Shown here: in pieces, positions 12,128 through 24,972 of the stretch
Position numbering within the stretch: the first letter of the stretch is position 1
Layout of the letters: every line of letters starts with the position of its first letter
Assembly (NCBI RefSeq): GCF_029227915.1
Contig: NC_079885.1
Location: forward strand, 868,001-932,000
Reading direction: 5' to 3'
DNA from: Hydractinia symbiolongicarpus
Taxonomy: Eukaryota > Cnidaria > Hydrozoa > Anthoathecata > Hydractiniidae
Length of the DNA: 64,000 bases
The notes under the pieces: generated by a model
Told to the model about the DNA's origin: nothing
Seen by the model: only the letters and a program-made list of their open reading frames with translations
The model's database searches: none
Translations under genes and position numbers: made by a program

Positions 12128-13952
12128 AACGATTTTTTAAATTATTTTTTCACCACTAAAACGCATGAGACTTGTAGTTTTTAAAAATGTTTTCATTTTT
12201 GATGAGACGCTGAATAAAAGAAGTTTAATCGCCGGCAAACCAAAACCCGCGATTTCCCGTAAATCCCGGGCTTGGCCCGTATAATCAAAAGTATACAAAG
12301 AAAGTACCCAGGGAGTAAACTCATTTTCCGAACGATTTTTTAAATTATTTTTTCACTACTAAAACGCATGAGACTTGTAGTTTTCAAAAATGTTTTCATT
12401 TTTGATGAGACGCTGAATAAAAGAAGTTTAATCGCCGGCAAACGAAAACCCGCGATTTCCCGTAAATCCTGGGCTTGGCCCGTATAGTCAAAAGTACACA
12501 AAGAAAGTACCCAGGGAGTAAACTCATTTCCCAAACGATTTTTTAAATTATTATTTCACCACTGAAACGCATAAGACTTGTAGTTTTCAAGAATGTTTTC
12601 ATTCTTGATGAGACGCTGAATAAAAGCAGTTTAATCGCCGGCAAACGAAATCCCGCGATTTCCCGTAAATCCCGGGCTTGGCCCGTATAGTCAAAAGTAT
12701 ACAAAGAAAGTACCCAGAGAGAAAACTCATTTTCCGAACGATTTTTTAAGTTATTTTTTCACCACTAAAACGCATAAAACTTGTAGTTTTTAAAAATGTT
12801 TTCATTTTTGATGAGACGCTGAATAAAAAAGGTTTAATCGCCGGCAAACGAAAACCCGCGATTTCCCGTAAATCCCGGCTTGGCCCGTATAGTCAAAGTA
12901 TACATAGAAAGTACCCAGGGAGTAAACTCATTTCCCGAACGATTTTTTAAATTATTTTTTCACCACTAAAACGCATGAGACTTGTAGTTTTTAAAAATGT
13001 TTTCATTTTCGATGAGACGCTGAATAAAAGAAGTTTAATCGCCGGCAAACGAAAACCCGCGATTTCCCGTAAATCCCGGGCTTGGCCCGTATAGTCAAAA
13101 GTATACAAAGAAAGTACCCAGGGAGTAAACTCATTTCCCGAACGATTTTTTAAATTATTTTTTTACTACTATAACGCATGAGACTTGTAGTTTTCAAAAA
13201 TGCTTTCATTTTTGGTGAGACGCTGAATAAAAGAAGTTTAATCGCCGGCAAACGAAAACCCGCGATTTCCCCTAAATCCCGGGCTTGGCCCGTATAGTCA
13301 AAAGTATACAAAGAAAGTACCCAAGGAGTAAACTCATTTCCCAAACGATTTTTTAAATTATTATTTCACCACTGAAACGCATAAGACTTGTAGTTTTCAA
13401 GAATGTTTTCATTTTTGATGAGACGCTGAATAAAAGCAGTTTAATCGCCGGCAAACGAAAACCCGCGATTTCCCGTAAATCCCGGGCTTGGCACGTATAG
13501 TCGAATGTATACAAAGAAAGTACCCTGTGAGTAAACTCATTTCCAGAACGATTTTTTAAATTATTTTTTCACCACTAAAATGCATAAGACTTGTACTTTT
13601 CAAAAATGTTTTCATTTTTGATGAGACGCTGAATAAAAGAAGTTTAATCGCCGGCAAACGAAAACCCGCGATTTCCCGTAAATCCCGGGCTTGGCCCGTA
13701 TAGTCAAAAGTATACAAAGAAAGTACCCTGTGAGTAAACTCATTTTCAGAACGATTTTTTAAATTATTTTTTCACCGCTAAAACGCATAAGACTTGTAGT
13801 TTTCAAAAATGTTTTCATTTTTGATGAGACGCTGAATAAAAGAAGTTTAATCGCCGGCAAACGAAAACCCGCGATTTCCCGTAAATCCCGGGCTTGGCCC
13901 GTATAGTCAAAAGTATACAAAGAAAGTACCCAGGGAGTAAACTCATTTCCCA
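12128..13952 (+). repeat. Nine-monomer repeat of 1825 bp, first copy
   Basis: Lengths 203, 203, 203, 201, 203, 203, 203, 203, 203. The 201-bp monomer (12737-12937) lacks a G in CCCGGG and one A in TCAAAAGTATAC. Other markers are GTACACAAAG (about 12494), GAAATCCCGCG (about 12647), CTTGTACTTTTC (about 13590) and GTACCCAAGG (about 13317). All recur 1825 bp later. Confidence 0.87.
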
Positions 13953-15777
13953 AACGATTTTTTAAATTATTTTTTCACCACTAAAACGCATGAGACTTGT
14001 AGTTTTTAAAAATGTTTTCATTTTTGATGAGACGCTGAATAAAAGAAGTTTAATCGCCGGCAAACGAAAACCCGCAATTTCCCGTAAATCCCGGGCTTGG
14101 CCCGTATAATCAAAAGTATACAAAGAAAGTACCCAGGGAGTAAACTCATTTTCCGAACGATTTTTTAAATTATTTTTTCACTACTAAAACGCATGAGACT
14201 TGTAGTTTTCAAAAATGTTTTCATTTTTGATGAGACGCTGAATAAAAGAAGTTTAATCGCCGGCAAACGAAAACCCGCGATTTCCCGTAAATCCTGGGCT
14301 TGGCCCGTATAGTCAAAAGTACACAAAGAAAGTACCCAGGGAGTAAACTCATTTCCCAAACGATTTTTTAAATTATTATTTCACCACTGAAACGCATAAG
14401 ACTTGTAGTTTTCAAGAATGTTTTCATTCTTGATGAGACGCTGAATAAAAGCAGTTTAATCGCCGGCAAACGAAATCCCGCGATTTCCCGTAAATCCCGG
14501 GCTTGGCCCGTATAGTCAAAAGTATACAAAGAAAGTACCCAGAGAGAAAACTCATTTTCCGAACGATTTTTTAAGTTATTTTTTCACCACTAAAACGCAT
14601 AAAACTTGTAGTTTTTAAAAATGTTTTCATTTTTGATGAGACGCTGAATAAAAAAAGTTTAATCGCCGGCAAACGAAAACCCGCGATTTCCCGTAAATCC
14701 CGGCTTGGCCCGTATAGTCAAAGTATACATAGAAAGTACCCAGGGAGTAAACTCATTTCCCGAACGATTTTTTAAATTATTTTTTCACCACTAAAACGCA
14801 TGAGACTTGTAGTTTTTAAAAATGTTTTCATTTTCGATGAGACGCTGAATAAAAGAAGTTTAATCGCCGGCAAACGAAAACCCGCGATTTCCCGTAAATC
14901 CCGGGCTTGGCCCGTATAGTCAAAAGTATACAAAGAAAGTACCCAGGGAGTAAACTCATTTCCCGAACGATTTTTTAAATTATTTTTTTACTACTATAAC
15001 GCATGAGACTTGTAGTTTTCAAAAATGCTTTCATTTTTGGTGAGACGCTGAATAAAAGAAGTTTAATCGCCGGCAAACGAAAACCCGCGATTTCCCCTAA
15101 ATCCCGGGCTTGGCCCGTATAGTCAAAAGTATACAAAGAAAGTACCCAAGGAGTAAACTCATTTCCCAAACGATTTTTTAAATTATTATTTCACCACTGA
15201 AACGCATAAGACTTGTAGTTTTCAAGAATGTTTTCATTTTTGATGAGACGCTGAATAAAAGCAGTTTAATCGCCGGCAAACGAAAACCCGCGATTTCCCG
15301 TAAATCCCGGGCTTGGCACGTATAGTCGAATGTATACAAAGAAAGTACCCTGTGAGTAAACTCATTTCCAGAACGATTTTTTAAATTATTTTTTCACCAC
15401 TAAAATGCATAAGACTTGTACTTTTCAAAAATGTTTTCATTTTTGATGAGACGCTGAATAAAAGAAGTTTAATCGCCGGCAAACGAAAACCCGCGATTTC
15501 CCGTAAATCCCGGGCTTGGCCCGTATAGTCAAAAGTATACAAAGAAAGTACCCTGTGAGTAAACTCATTTTCAGAACGATTTTTTAAATTATTTTTTCAC
15601 CGCTAAAACGCATAAGACTTGTAGTTTTCAAAAATGTTTTCATTTTTGATGAGACGCTGAATAAAAGAAGTTTAATCGCCGGCAAACGAAAACCCGCGAT
15701 TTCCCATAAATCCCGGGCTTGGCCCGTATAGTCAAAAGTATACAAAGAAAGTACCCAGGGAGTAAACTCATTTCCCA
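13953..15777 (+). repeat. Nine-monomer repeat of 1825 bp, second copy
   Basis: Same monomer order and the same private markers as the preceding block, including its own 201-bp monomer at 14562-14762. Differences are few, such as CCCGCAATTTCCCG near 14072. A third partial copy of the GTACACAAAG monomer appears at 16184-16386, now 2028 bp away, so one monomer was inserted before it. Confidence 0.87.
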
Positions 15778-16769
15778 AACGATTTTTTAAATTATTATTT
15801 CACCACTGAAACGCATAAGACTTGTAGTTTTCAAGAATGTTTTCATTTTTCATGAGACGCTGAATAAAAGCAGTTTAATCGCCGGCAAACGAGAACCAGC
15901 GATTTCCCGTAAATCCCGGGCTTGGCACGTATAGTCGAATGTATACAAAGAAAGTACCCTGTGAGTAAACTCATTTTCCGAACGATTTTTTAAATTATTT
16001 TTTCACTACTAAAACGCATGAGACTTGTAGTTTTCAAAAATGTTTTCATTTTTGATGAGACGCTGAATAAAAGAAGTTTAATCGCCGGCAAACGAAAACC
16101 CGCGATTTCCCGTAAATCCCGGGCTTGGCACGTATAATCAAAAGTATACAAAGAAAGTACCCATGGAGTAAACTCATTTTCCGAACGATTTTTTAAATTA
16201 TTTTTTCACTACTAAAACGCATGAGACTTGTAGTTTTCAAAAATGTTTTCATTTTTGATGAGACGCTGAATAAAAGAAGTTTAATCGCCGGCAAACGAAA
16301 ACCCGCGATTTCCCGTAAATCCTGGGCTTGGCCCGTATAGTCAAAAGTACACAAAGAAAGTACCCAGGGAGTAAACTCATTTCCCAAACGATTTTTTAAA
16401 TTATTATTTCACCACTGAAACGCATAAGACTTGTAGTTTTCAAGAATGTTTTCATTCTTGATGAGACGCTGAATAAAAGCAGTTTAATCGCCGGCAAACG
16501 AAATCCCGCGATTTCCCGTAAATCCCGGGCTTGGCCCGTATAGTCAAAAGTATACATAGGGAGTAAACTCATTTCCCGAACGATTTTTTAAATTATTTTT
16601 TCACTACTAAAACGCATGAGACTTGTAGTTTTCAAAAATGTTTTCATTTTTGATGAGACGCTGAATAAAAGAAGTTTAATCGCCGGCAAACGAAAACCCG
16701 CGATTTCCCGTAAATCCCGGCTTGGCCCGTATAGTCAAAAGTATACATAGGGAGTAAACTCATTTCCCG

Positions 16770-18357
16770 AACGATTTTTTAAATTATTTTTTCACTACTA
16801 AAACGCATGAGACTTGTAGTTTTCAAAAATGTTTTCATTTTTGATGAGACGCTGATTAAAAGAAGTTTAATCGCCGGCAAACGAAAACCCGCGATTTCCC
16901 GTAAATCCCGGGCTTGGCCCGTATAGTCAAAAGTATACCAAGAAAGTACCCAGGGAGTAAACTCATTTCCCAAACGATTTTTTAAATTATTATTTCACCA
17001 CTGAAACGCATAAGACTTGTAGTTTTCAAGAATGTTTTCATTTTTGATGAGACGCTGAATAAAAGCAGTTTAATCGCCAGCAAACGAAAACCCGCGATTT
17101 CCCGTAAATCCCGGGCTTGGCACGTATAGTCGAATGTATACAAAGAAAGTACCCTGTGAGTAAACTCATTTCCAGAACGATTTTTTAAATTATTTTTTCA
17201 CCACTAAAACGCATAAGACTTGTAGTTTTTAAAATTGTTTTCATTTTTGATGAGACGTTGAATAAAAGAAGTTTAATCGCCGGCAAACGAAAATCCGCGA
17301 TTTCCCGTTAATCCCGGCTTGGCCCGTATAGTCAAAAGTATACCCAGGGAGTAAACTCATTTCCCAAACGATTTTTTAAATTATTATTTCACCACTGAAA
17401 CGCATAAGACTTGTAGTTTTCAAGAATGTTTTCATTTTTGATGAGACGCTGAATAAAAGCAGTTTAATCGCCGGCAAACGAAAACCCGCGATTTCCCGTA
17501 AATCCCGGTCTTGGCACGTATAGTCGAATGTATACAAAGAAAGTACCCTGTGAGTAAACTCATTTCCAGAACGATTTTTTAAATTTTTTTTTCACCACTA
17601 AAACGCATAAGACTTGTAGTTTTCAAAAATGTTTTCATTTTTGATGAGACGCTGAATAAAAGAAGTTTAATCGCCGGCAAACGAAAACCCGCGATTTCTC
17701 GTAAATCCCGGGCTTGGCCCGTATAGTCAAAAGTATACAAAGAAAGTACCCTGTGAGTAAACTCATTTTCAGAACGATTTTTTAAATTATTTTTTCACCG
17801 CTAAAACGCATAAGACTTGTAGTTTTCAAAAATGTTTTCATTTTTGATGAGACGCTGAATAAAAGAAGTTTAATCGCCGGCAAACGAAAACCCGCGATTT
17901 CCCGTAAATCCCGGGCTTGGCCCGTATAGTCAAAAGTATACAAAGAAAGTACCCAGGGAGTAAAGTCATTTCCAGAACGATTTTTTAAATTATTTTTTCA
18001 CCACTAAAACGCATAAGACTTGTAGTTTTTAAAATTGTTTTCATTTTTGATGAGACGTTGAATAAAAGAAGTTTAATCGCCGGCAAACGAAAACCCTCGA
18101 TTTCCCGTAAATCCCGGCTTGGCCCGTATAGTCAAAAGTATACATAGGGAGTAAACTCATTTCCCGAACGATTTTTTAAATTATTTTTTCACTACTAAAA
18201 CGCATGAGACTTGTAGTTTTCAAAAATGTTTTCATTTTTGATGAGACGCTAAATAAAAGAAGTTTAATCGCCGGCAAACGAAAACCCGCGATTTCCCGTA
18301 AATCCCGGCTTGGCCCGTATAGTCAAAAGTATACATAGGGAGTAAACTCATTTCCCG
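16770..18357 (+). repeat. Eight-monomer repeat of 1588 bp, first copy
   Basis: Lengths 203, 203, 191, 203, 203, 203, 191, 191. The third monomer (17176-17366) carries TATACCCAGGG, a second and different 11-bp deletion from the usual left-arm one. The following block shares it at exactly 1588 bp distance (17341 and 18929). Confidence 0.85.
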
Positions 18358-20148
18358 AACGATTTTTTAAATTATTTTTTCACTACTAAAACGCATGAGA
18401 CTTGTAGTTTACAAAAATGTTTTCATTTTTGATGAGACGCTGAATAAAAGAAGTTTAATCGCCGGCAAACGAAAACCCGCGATTTCCCGTAAATCCCGGG
18501 CTTGGCCCGTATAGTCAAAAGTATACAAAGAAAGTACCCAGGGAGTAAACTCATTTCCCAAACGATTTTTTAAATTATTGTTTCACCACTGAAACGCATC
18601 AGACTTGTAGTTTTCAAGAATGTTTTCATTTTTGATGAGACGCTGAATAAAAGCAGTTTAATCGCCGGCAAACGAAAACCCGCGATTTCCCGTAAATCCC
18701 GGGCTTGGCACGTATAGTCGAATGTATACAAAGAAAGTACCCTGTGAGTAAACTCATTTCCAGAACGATTTTTTAAATTATTTTTTCACCACTAAAACGC
18801 ATAAGACTTGTAGTTTTTAAAATTGTTTTCCTTTTTGATGAGACGTTGAATAAAAGAAGTTTAATCGCCGGCAAACGAAAATCCGCGATTTCCCGTAAAT
18901 CCCGGCTTGGCCCGTATAGTCAAAAGTATACCCAGGGAGTAAACTCATTTCCCAAACGATTTTTTAAATTATTATTTCACCACTGAAACGCATAAGACTT
19001 GTAGTTTTCAAGAATGTTTTCATTTTTGATGAGACGCTGAATAAAAGCAGTTTAATCGCCGGCAAACGAAAACCCGCGATTTCCCGTAAATCCCGGGCTT
19101 GGCACGTATAGTCGAATGTATACAAAGAAAGTACCCTGTGAGTAAACTCATTTCCAGAACGATTTTTTAAATTATTTTTTCACCACTAAAACGCATAAGA
19201 CTTGTAGTTTTCAAAAATGTTTTCATTTTTGATGAGACGCTGAATAAAAGAAGTTTAATCGCCGGCAAACGAAAACCCGCGATTTCCCGTAAATCCCGGG
19301 CTTGGCCCGTATAGTCAAAAGTATACAAAGAAAGTACCCTGTGAGTAAACTCATTTTCAGAACGATTTTTTAAATTATTTTTTCACCGCTAAAACGCATA
19401 AGACTTGTAGTTTTCAAAAATGTTTTCATTTTTGATGAGACGCTGAATAAAAGAAGTTTAATCGCCGGCAAACGAAAACCCGCGATTTCCCGTAAATCCT
19501 GGGCTTGGCCCGTATAGTCAAAAGTATACAAAGAACGTACCCAGGGAGTAAACTTATTTCCCAAACGATTTTTTAAATTATTATTTCACCACTGAAACGC
19601 ATAAGACTTGTAGTTTTCAAGAATGTTTTCATTTTTGATGAGACGCTGAATAAAAGCAGTTTAATCGCCGGCAAACAAAAACCCGCGATTTCCCGTAAAC
19701 CCCGGGCTTGGCACGTATAGTCGAATGTATACAAAGAAAGTACCCTGTGAGTAAACTCATTTCCAGAACGATTTTTTAAATTATTTTTTCACCACTAAAA
19801 CGCATAAGACTTGTAGTTTTTAAAATTGTTTTCATTTTTGATGAGACGTTGAATAAAAGAAGTTTAATCGCCGGCAAACGAAAACCCTCGATTTCCCGTA
19901 AATCCCGGCTTGGCCCGTATAGTCAAAAGTATACATAGGGAGTAAACTCATTTCCCGAACGATTTTTTAAATTATTTTTTCACTACTAAAACGCATGAGA
20001 CTTGTAGTTTTCAAAAATGTTTTCATTTTTGATGAGACGCTGAATAAAAGAAGTTTAATCGCCGGCAAACGAAAACCCGCGATTTCCCGTAAATCCCGGC
20101 TTGGCCCGTATAGTCAAAAGTATACATAGGGAGTAAACTCATTTCCCG
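18358..20148 (+). repeat. Eight-monomer repeat, second copy with one added monomer (1791 bp)
   Basis: Starts 1588 bp after the first copy with the same order 203, 203, 191 (TATACCCAGGG type), 203, 203, 203. It then has one extra 203-bp monomer at 19564-19766 before the closing pair of 191-bp monomers. Confidence 0.82.
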
Positions 20149-22141
20149 AACGATTTTTTAAATTATTTTTTCACTACTAAAACGCATGAGACTTGTAGTT
20201 TTCAAAAATGTTTTCATTTTTGATGAGACGCTGAATAAAAGAAGTTTAATCGCTGGCAAACGAAAACCCGCGATTTCCCGTAAATCCCGGGCTTGGCCCG
20301 TATAGTCAAAAGTATACAAAGAAAGTACCCAGGGAGTAAACTCATTTCCCAAACGATTTTTTAAATTATTATTTCACCACTGAAACGCATAAGACTTGTA
20401 GTTTTCAAGAATGTTTTCATTTTTGATGAGACGCTGAATAAAAGCAGTTTAATCGCCGGCAAACGAAAACCCGCGATTTCCCGTAAATCCCGGGCTTGGC
20501 ACGTATAGTCGAATGTATACAAAGAAAGTACCCTGTGAGTAAACTCATTTCCAGAACGATTTTTTAAATTATTTTTTCACCACTAAAACGCATAAGACTT
20601 GTAGTTTTTAAAATTGTTTTCATTTTTGATGACACGTTGAATAAAAGAAGTTTAATCGCCGGCAAACGAAAATCCGCGATTTCCCGTAAATCCCGGTATG
20701 GCCCGTATAGTCAAAAGTATACATAGGGAGTAAACTCATTTCCCGAACGATTTTTTAAATTATTTTTTCACTACTAAAACGCATGAGACTTGTAGTTTTC
20801 AAAAATGTTTTCATTTTTGATGAGACGCTTGATAAAAGAAGTTTAATCGCCGGCAAACGAAAACCCGCGATTTCCCGTAAATCCCGGCTTGGCCCGTATA
20901 GTCAAAAGTATACATAGGGAGTAAACTCATTTCCCGAACGATTTTTTAAATTATTTTTTCACTACTAAAACGCATGAGACTTGTAGTTTTCAAAAATGTT
21001 TTCATTTTTGATGAGACGCTGAATAAAAGAAGTTTAATCGCCGGCAAACGAAAACCCGCGATTTCCCGTAAATCCCGGGCTTGGCCCGTATAGTCAAAAG
21101 TATACAAAGAAAGTACCCAGGGAGTAAACTCATTTCCCAAACGATTTTTTAAATTATTATTTCACCACTGAAATGCATAAGACTTGTAGTTTTCAAGAAT
21201 GTTTTCATTTTTGATGAGACGCTGAATAAAAGCAGTTTAATCGCCGGCAAACGAAAACCCGCGATTTCCCGTAAATCCCGGGCTTGGCACGTATAGTCGA
21301 ATGTATACAAAGAAAGTACCCTGTGAGTAAACTCATTTCCAGAACGATTTTTTAAATTATTTTTTCACCACTTAAACGCATAAGACTTGTAGTTTTTAAA
21401 ATTGTTTTCATTTTTGATGAGACGTTGAATAAAAGAAGTTTAATCGCCGGCAAACGAAAACCCGCGATTTCCCGTAAATCCCGGCTTGGCCCGTATAGTC
21501 AAAAGTATACATAGGGAGTAAACTCATTTCCCGAACGATTTTTTAAATTATTTTTTCACTACTACAACGCATGAGACTTGTAGTTTTCAAAAATGTTTTC
21601 ATTTTTGATGAGACGCTGAATAAAAGAAGTTTAATCGCCGGCAAACGAAAACCCGCGATTTCCCGTAAATCCAGGGCTTGGCCCGTATAGTCAAAAGTAT
21701 ACAAAGAAAGTACCCAGGGAGTAAACTCTTTTCCCAAACGATTTTTTAAATTATTATTTCACCACTGAAACGCATAAGACTTGTAGTTTTCAAGAATGTT
21801 TTCATTTTTGATGAGACGCTGAATAAAAGTAGTTTAATCGCCGGCAAACGAAAACCCGCGATTTCCCGTAAATCCCGGGCTTGGCACGTATAGTCGAATG
21901 TATACAAAGAAAGTACCCTGCGAGTAAACTCATTTCCAGAACGATTTTTTAAATTATTTTTTCACCACTAAAACGCATAAGACTTGTAGTTTTTAAAATT
22001 GTTTTCATTTTTGATGAGACGCTGAATAAAAGAAGTTTAATCGCCGGCAAACGAAAACCCGCGATTTCCCGTAAATCCCGGCTTGGCCCGTATAGTCAAA
22101 AGTATACATAGAAAGTACCCAGGGAGTAAACTCATTTCCCG
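20149..22141 (+). repeat. Block B', second copy of the 1993-bp block, 10014 bp from the first
   Basis: The ten monomer lengths are identical to 10135-12127, and several markers are shared (GAAATGCATAAG near 21169, CACTTAAACGC near 21369, CTACTACAACGC near 21560). Some markers differ, for example AACGAAAACCC here where block B has AACAAAAACCC. This duplication therefore looks older than the 1598-bp one that overlaps it. Confidence 0.78.
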
Positions 22142-23374
22142 AACAATTTTTTAAATTATTTGGTCACCACTAAAACGCATAAGACTTGTAGTTTTTAAAA
22201 TTGTTTTCATTTTTGATGAGACGCTGAATAAAAGAAGTTTAATCGCCGGCAAACGAAAACCCGCGATTTCCCGTAAATCCCGGCTTGGGCCGTATAGTCA
22301 AAAGTATACATAGGGAGTAAACTCATTTCCCGAACGATTATTTAAATTATTTTTTCACTACTAAAACGCATGAGACTTGTAGTTTTCAAAAATGTTTTCA
22401 TTTTTGATGAGACGCTGAATAAAAGAAGTTTAATCGCCGGCAAACGAAAACCCGCGATTTCCCGTAAATCCTGGGCTTGGCCCGTATAGTCAAAAGTATA
22501 CAAAGAAAGTCCCCAGGGAGTAAACTCATTTCCCAAACGATTTTTTAAATTATTATTTCACCACTGAAACGCATAAGACTTGTAGTTTTTAAGAATGTTT
22601 TCATTTTTGATGAGACGCTGAATAAAAGCAGTTTAATCGCCGGCAAACGAAAACCCGCGATTTCCCTTAAATCCCGGGCTTGGCACGTATAGTCGAATGT
22701 ATGCAAAGAAAGTACCCTGTGAGTAAACTCATTTCCAGAACGATTATTTAAATTATTTTTTCACCACTAAAACGCATAAGACTTGTAGTTTTTAAAATTG
22801 TTTTCATTTTTGATGAGACGCTGAATAAAAGAAGTTTATCGCCGGCAAACGAAAACCCGCGATTTCCCGTAAATCCCGGCTTGGCCCGTATAGTCAAAAG
22901 TATACATAGGGAGTAAACTCATTTCCCGAACGATTTTTTAAATTATTTTTTCACCACTAAAACGCATGAGACTTGTAGTTTTTAAAAATGTTTTCATTTT
23001 CGATGAGACGCTGAATAAAAGAAGTTTAATCGCCGGCAAACGAAATCCCGCGATTTCCCGTAAATCCCGGGCTTGGCCCGTATAGTCAAAAGTATACAAA
23101 GAAAGTACCCAGAGAGTAAACTCATTTCCCGAACGATTTTTTAAATTATTTTTTCACCACTAAAACGCATGAGACTTGTAGTTTTTAAAAATGTTTTCAT
23201 TTTCGATGAGACGCTGAATAAAAGAAGTTTAATCGCCGGCAAACGAAATCCCGCGATTTCCCGTAAATCCCGGGCTTGGCCCGTATAGTCAAAAGTATAC
23301 AAAGAAAGTACCCAGAGAGTAAACTCATTTCCCGAACGATTTGTTAAATTATTTTTTCACTACTAAAACGCATG
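21777..23374 (+). repeat. 1598-bp tandem duplication, first copy
   Basis: Eight monomer lengths (203, 202, 191, 203, 203, 190, 203, 203) are followed by the same eight. Markers TATTTGGTCACC (about 22157), CGGCTTGGGCC (about 22279), AAAGTCCCCAGGG (about 22505), CCCTTAAATCC (about 22664), GTATGCAAAG (about 22699) and GTTTATCGCC (about 22834) all recur 1598 bp downstream. I saw no difference between the copies on reading. Confidence 0.9.
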
Positions 23375-23537
23375 AGACTTGTAGTTTTCAAGAATGTTTT
23401 CATTTTTGATGAGACGCTGAATAAAAGTAGTTTAATCGCCGGCAAACGAAAACCCGCGATTTCCCGTAAATCCCGGGCTTGGCACGTATAGTCGAATGTA
23501 TACAAAGAAAGTACCCTGCGAGTAAACTCATTTCCAG
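23335..23537 (+). repeat. Chimeric monomer at a duplication boundary (left arm)
   Basis: The front (GATTTGTTAAATT, CACTACTAAAACGCATGAG) matches the monomer at 24933. The rear (CAAGAATG, AAAAGTAGTTTAATC, CCCTGCGAG) matches the monomer at 21737. The exchange lies between 23374 and 23392. Confidence 0.88.
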
Positions 23538-24972
23538 AACGATTTTTTAAATTATTTTTTCACCACTAAAACGCATAAGACTTGTAGTTTTTAAAATTGT
23601 TTTCATTTTTGATGAGACGCTGAATAAAAGAAGTTTAATCGCCGGCAAACGAAAACCCGCGATTTCCCGTAAATCCCGGCTTGGCCCGTATAGTCAAAAG
23701 TATACATAGAAAGTACCCAGGGAGTAAACTCATTTCCCGAACAATTTTTTAAATTATTTGGTCACCACTAAAACGCATAAGACTTGTAGTTTTTAAAATT
23801 GTTTTCATTTTTGATGAGACGCTGAATAAAAGAAGTTTAATCGCCGGCAAACGAAAACCCGCGATTTCCCGTAAATCCCGGCTTGGGCCGTATAGTCAAA
23901 AGTATACATAGGGAGTAAACTCATTTCCCGAACGATTATTTAAATTATTTTTTCACTACTAAAACGCATGAGACTTGTAGTTTTCAAAAATGTTTTCATT
24001 TTTGATGAGACGCTGAATAAAAGAAGTTTAATCGCCGGCAAACGAAAACCCGCGATTTCCCGTAAATCCTGGGCTTGGCCCGTATAGTCAAAAGTATACA
24101 AAGAAAGTCCCCAGGGAGTAAACTCATTTCCCAAACGATTTTTTAAATTATTATTTCACCACTGAAACGCATAAGACTTGTAGTTTTTAAGAATGTTTTC
24201 ATTTTTGATGAGACGCTGAATAAAAGCAGTTTAATCGCCGGCAAACGAAAACCCGCGATTTCCCTTAAATCCCGGGCTTGGCACGTATAGTCGAATGTAT
24301 GCAAAGAAAGTACCCTGTGAGTAAACTCATTTCCAGAACGATTATTTAAATTATTTTTTCACCACTAAAACGCATAAGACTTGTAGTTTTTAAAATTGTT
24401 TTCATTTTTGATGAGACGCTGAATAAAAGAAGTTTATCGCCGGCAAACGAAAACCCGCGATTTCCCGTAAATCCCGGCTTGGCCCGTATAGTCAAAAGTA
24501 TACATAGGGAGTAAACTCATTTCCCGAACGATTTTTTAAATTATTTTTTCACCACTAAAACGCATGAGACTTGTAGTTTTTAAAAATGTTTTCATTTTCG
24601 ATGAGACGCTGAATAAAAGAAGTTTAATCGCCGGCAAACGAAATCCCGCGATTTCCCGTAAATCCCGGGCTTGGCCCGTATAGTCAAAAGTATACAAAGA
24701 AAGTACCCAGAGAGTAAACTCATTTCCCGAACGATTTTTTAAATTATTTTTTCACCACTAAAACGCATGAGACTTGTAGTTTTTAAAAATGTTTTCATTT
24801 TCGATGAGACGCTGAATAAAAGAAGTTTAATCGCCGGCAAACGAAATCCCGCGATTTCCCGTAAATCCCGGGCTTGGCCCGTATAGTCAAAAGTATACAA
24901 AGAAAGTACCCAGAGAGTAAACTCATTTCCCGAACGATTTGTTAAATTATTTTTTCACTACTAAAACGCATG
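23375..24972 (+). repeat. 1598-bp tandem duplication, second copy
   Basis: Apparently identical to 21777-23374, including the shared 190-bp monomer (24337-24526), which lacks an A in GTTTAATCGCC. The boundary between copies lies inside a chimeric monomer at 23335-23537, between the diagnostic bases at 23374 and 23392. Confidence 0.9.
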
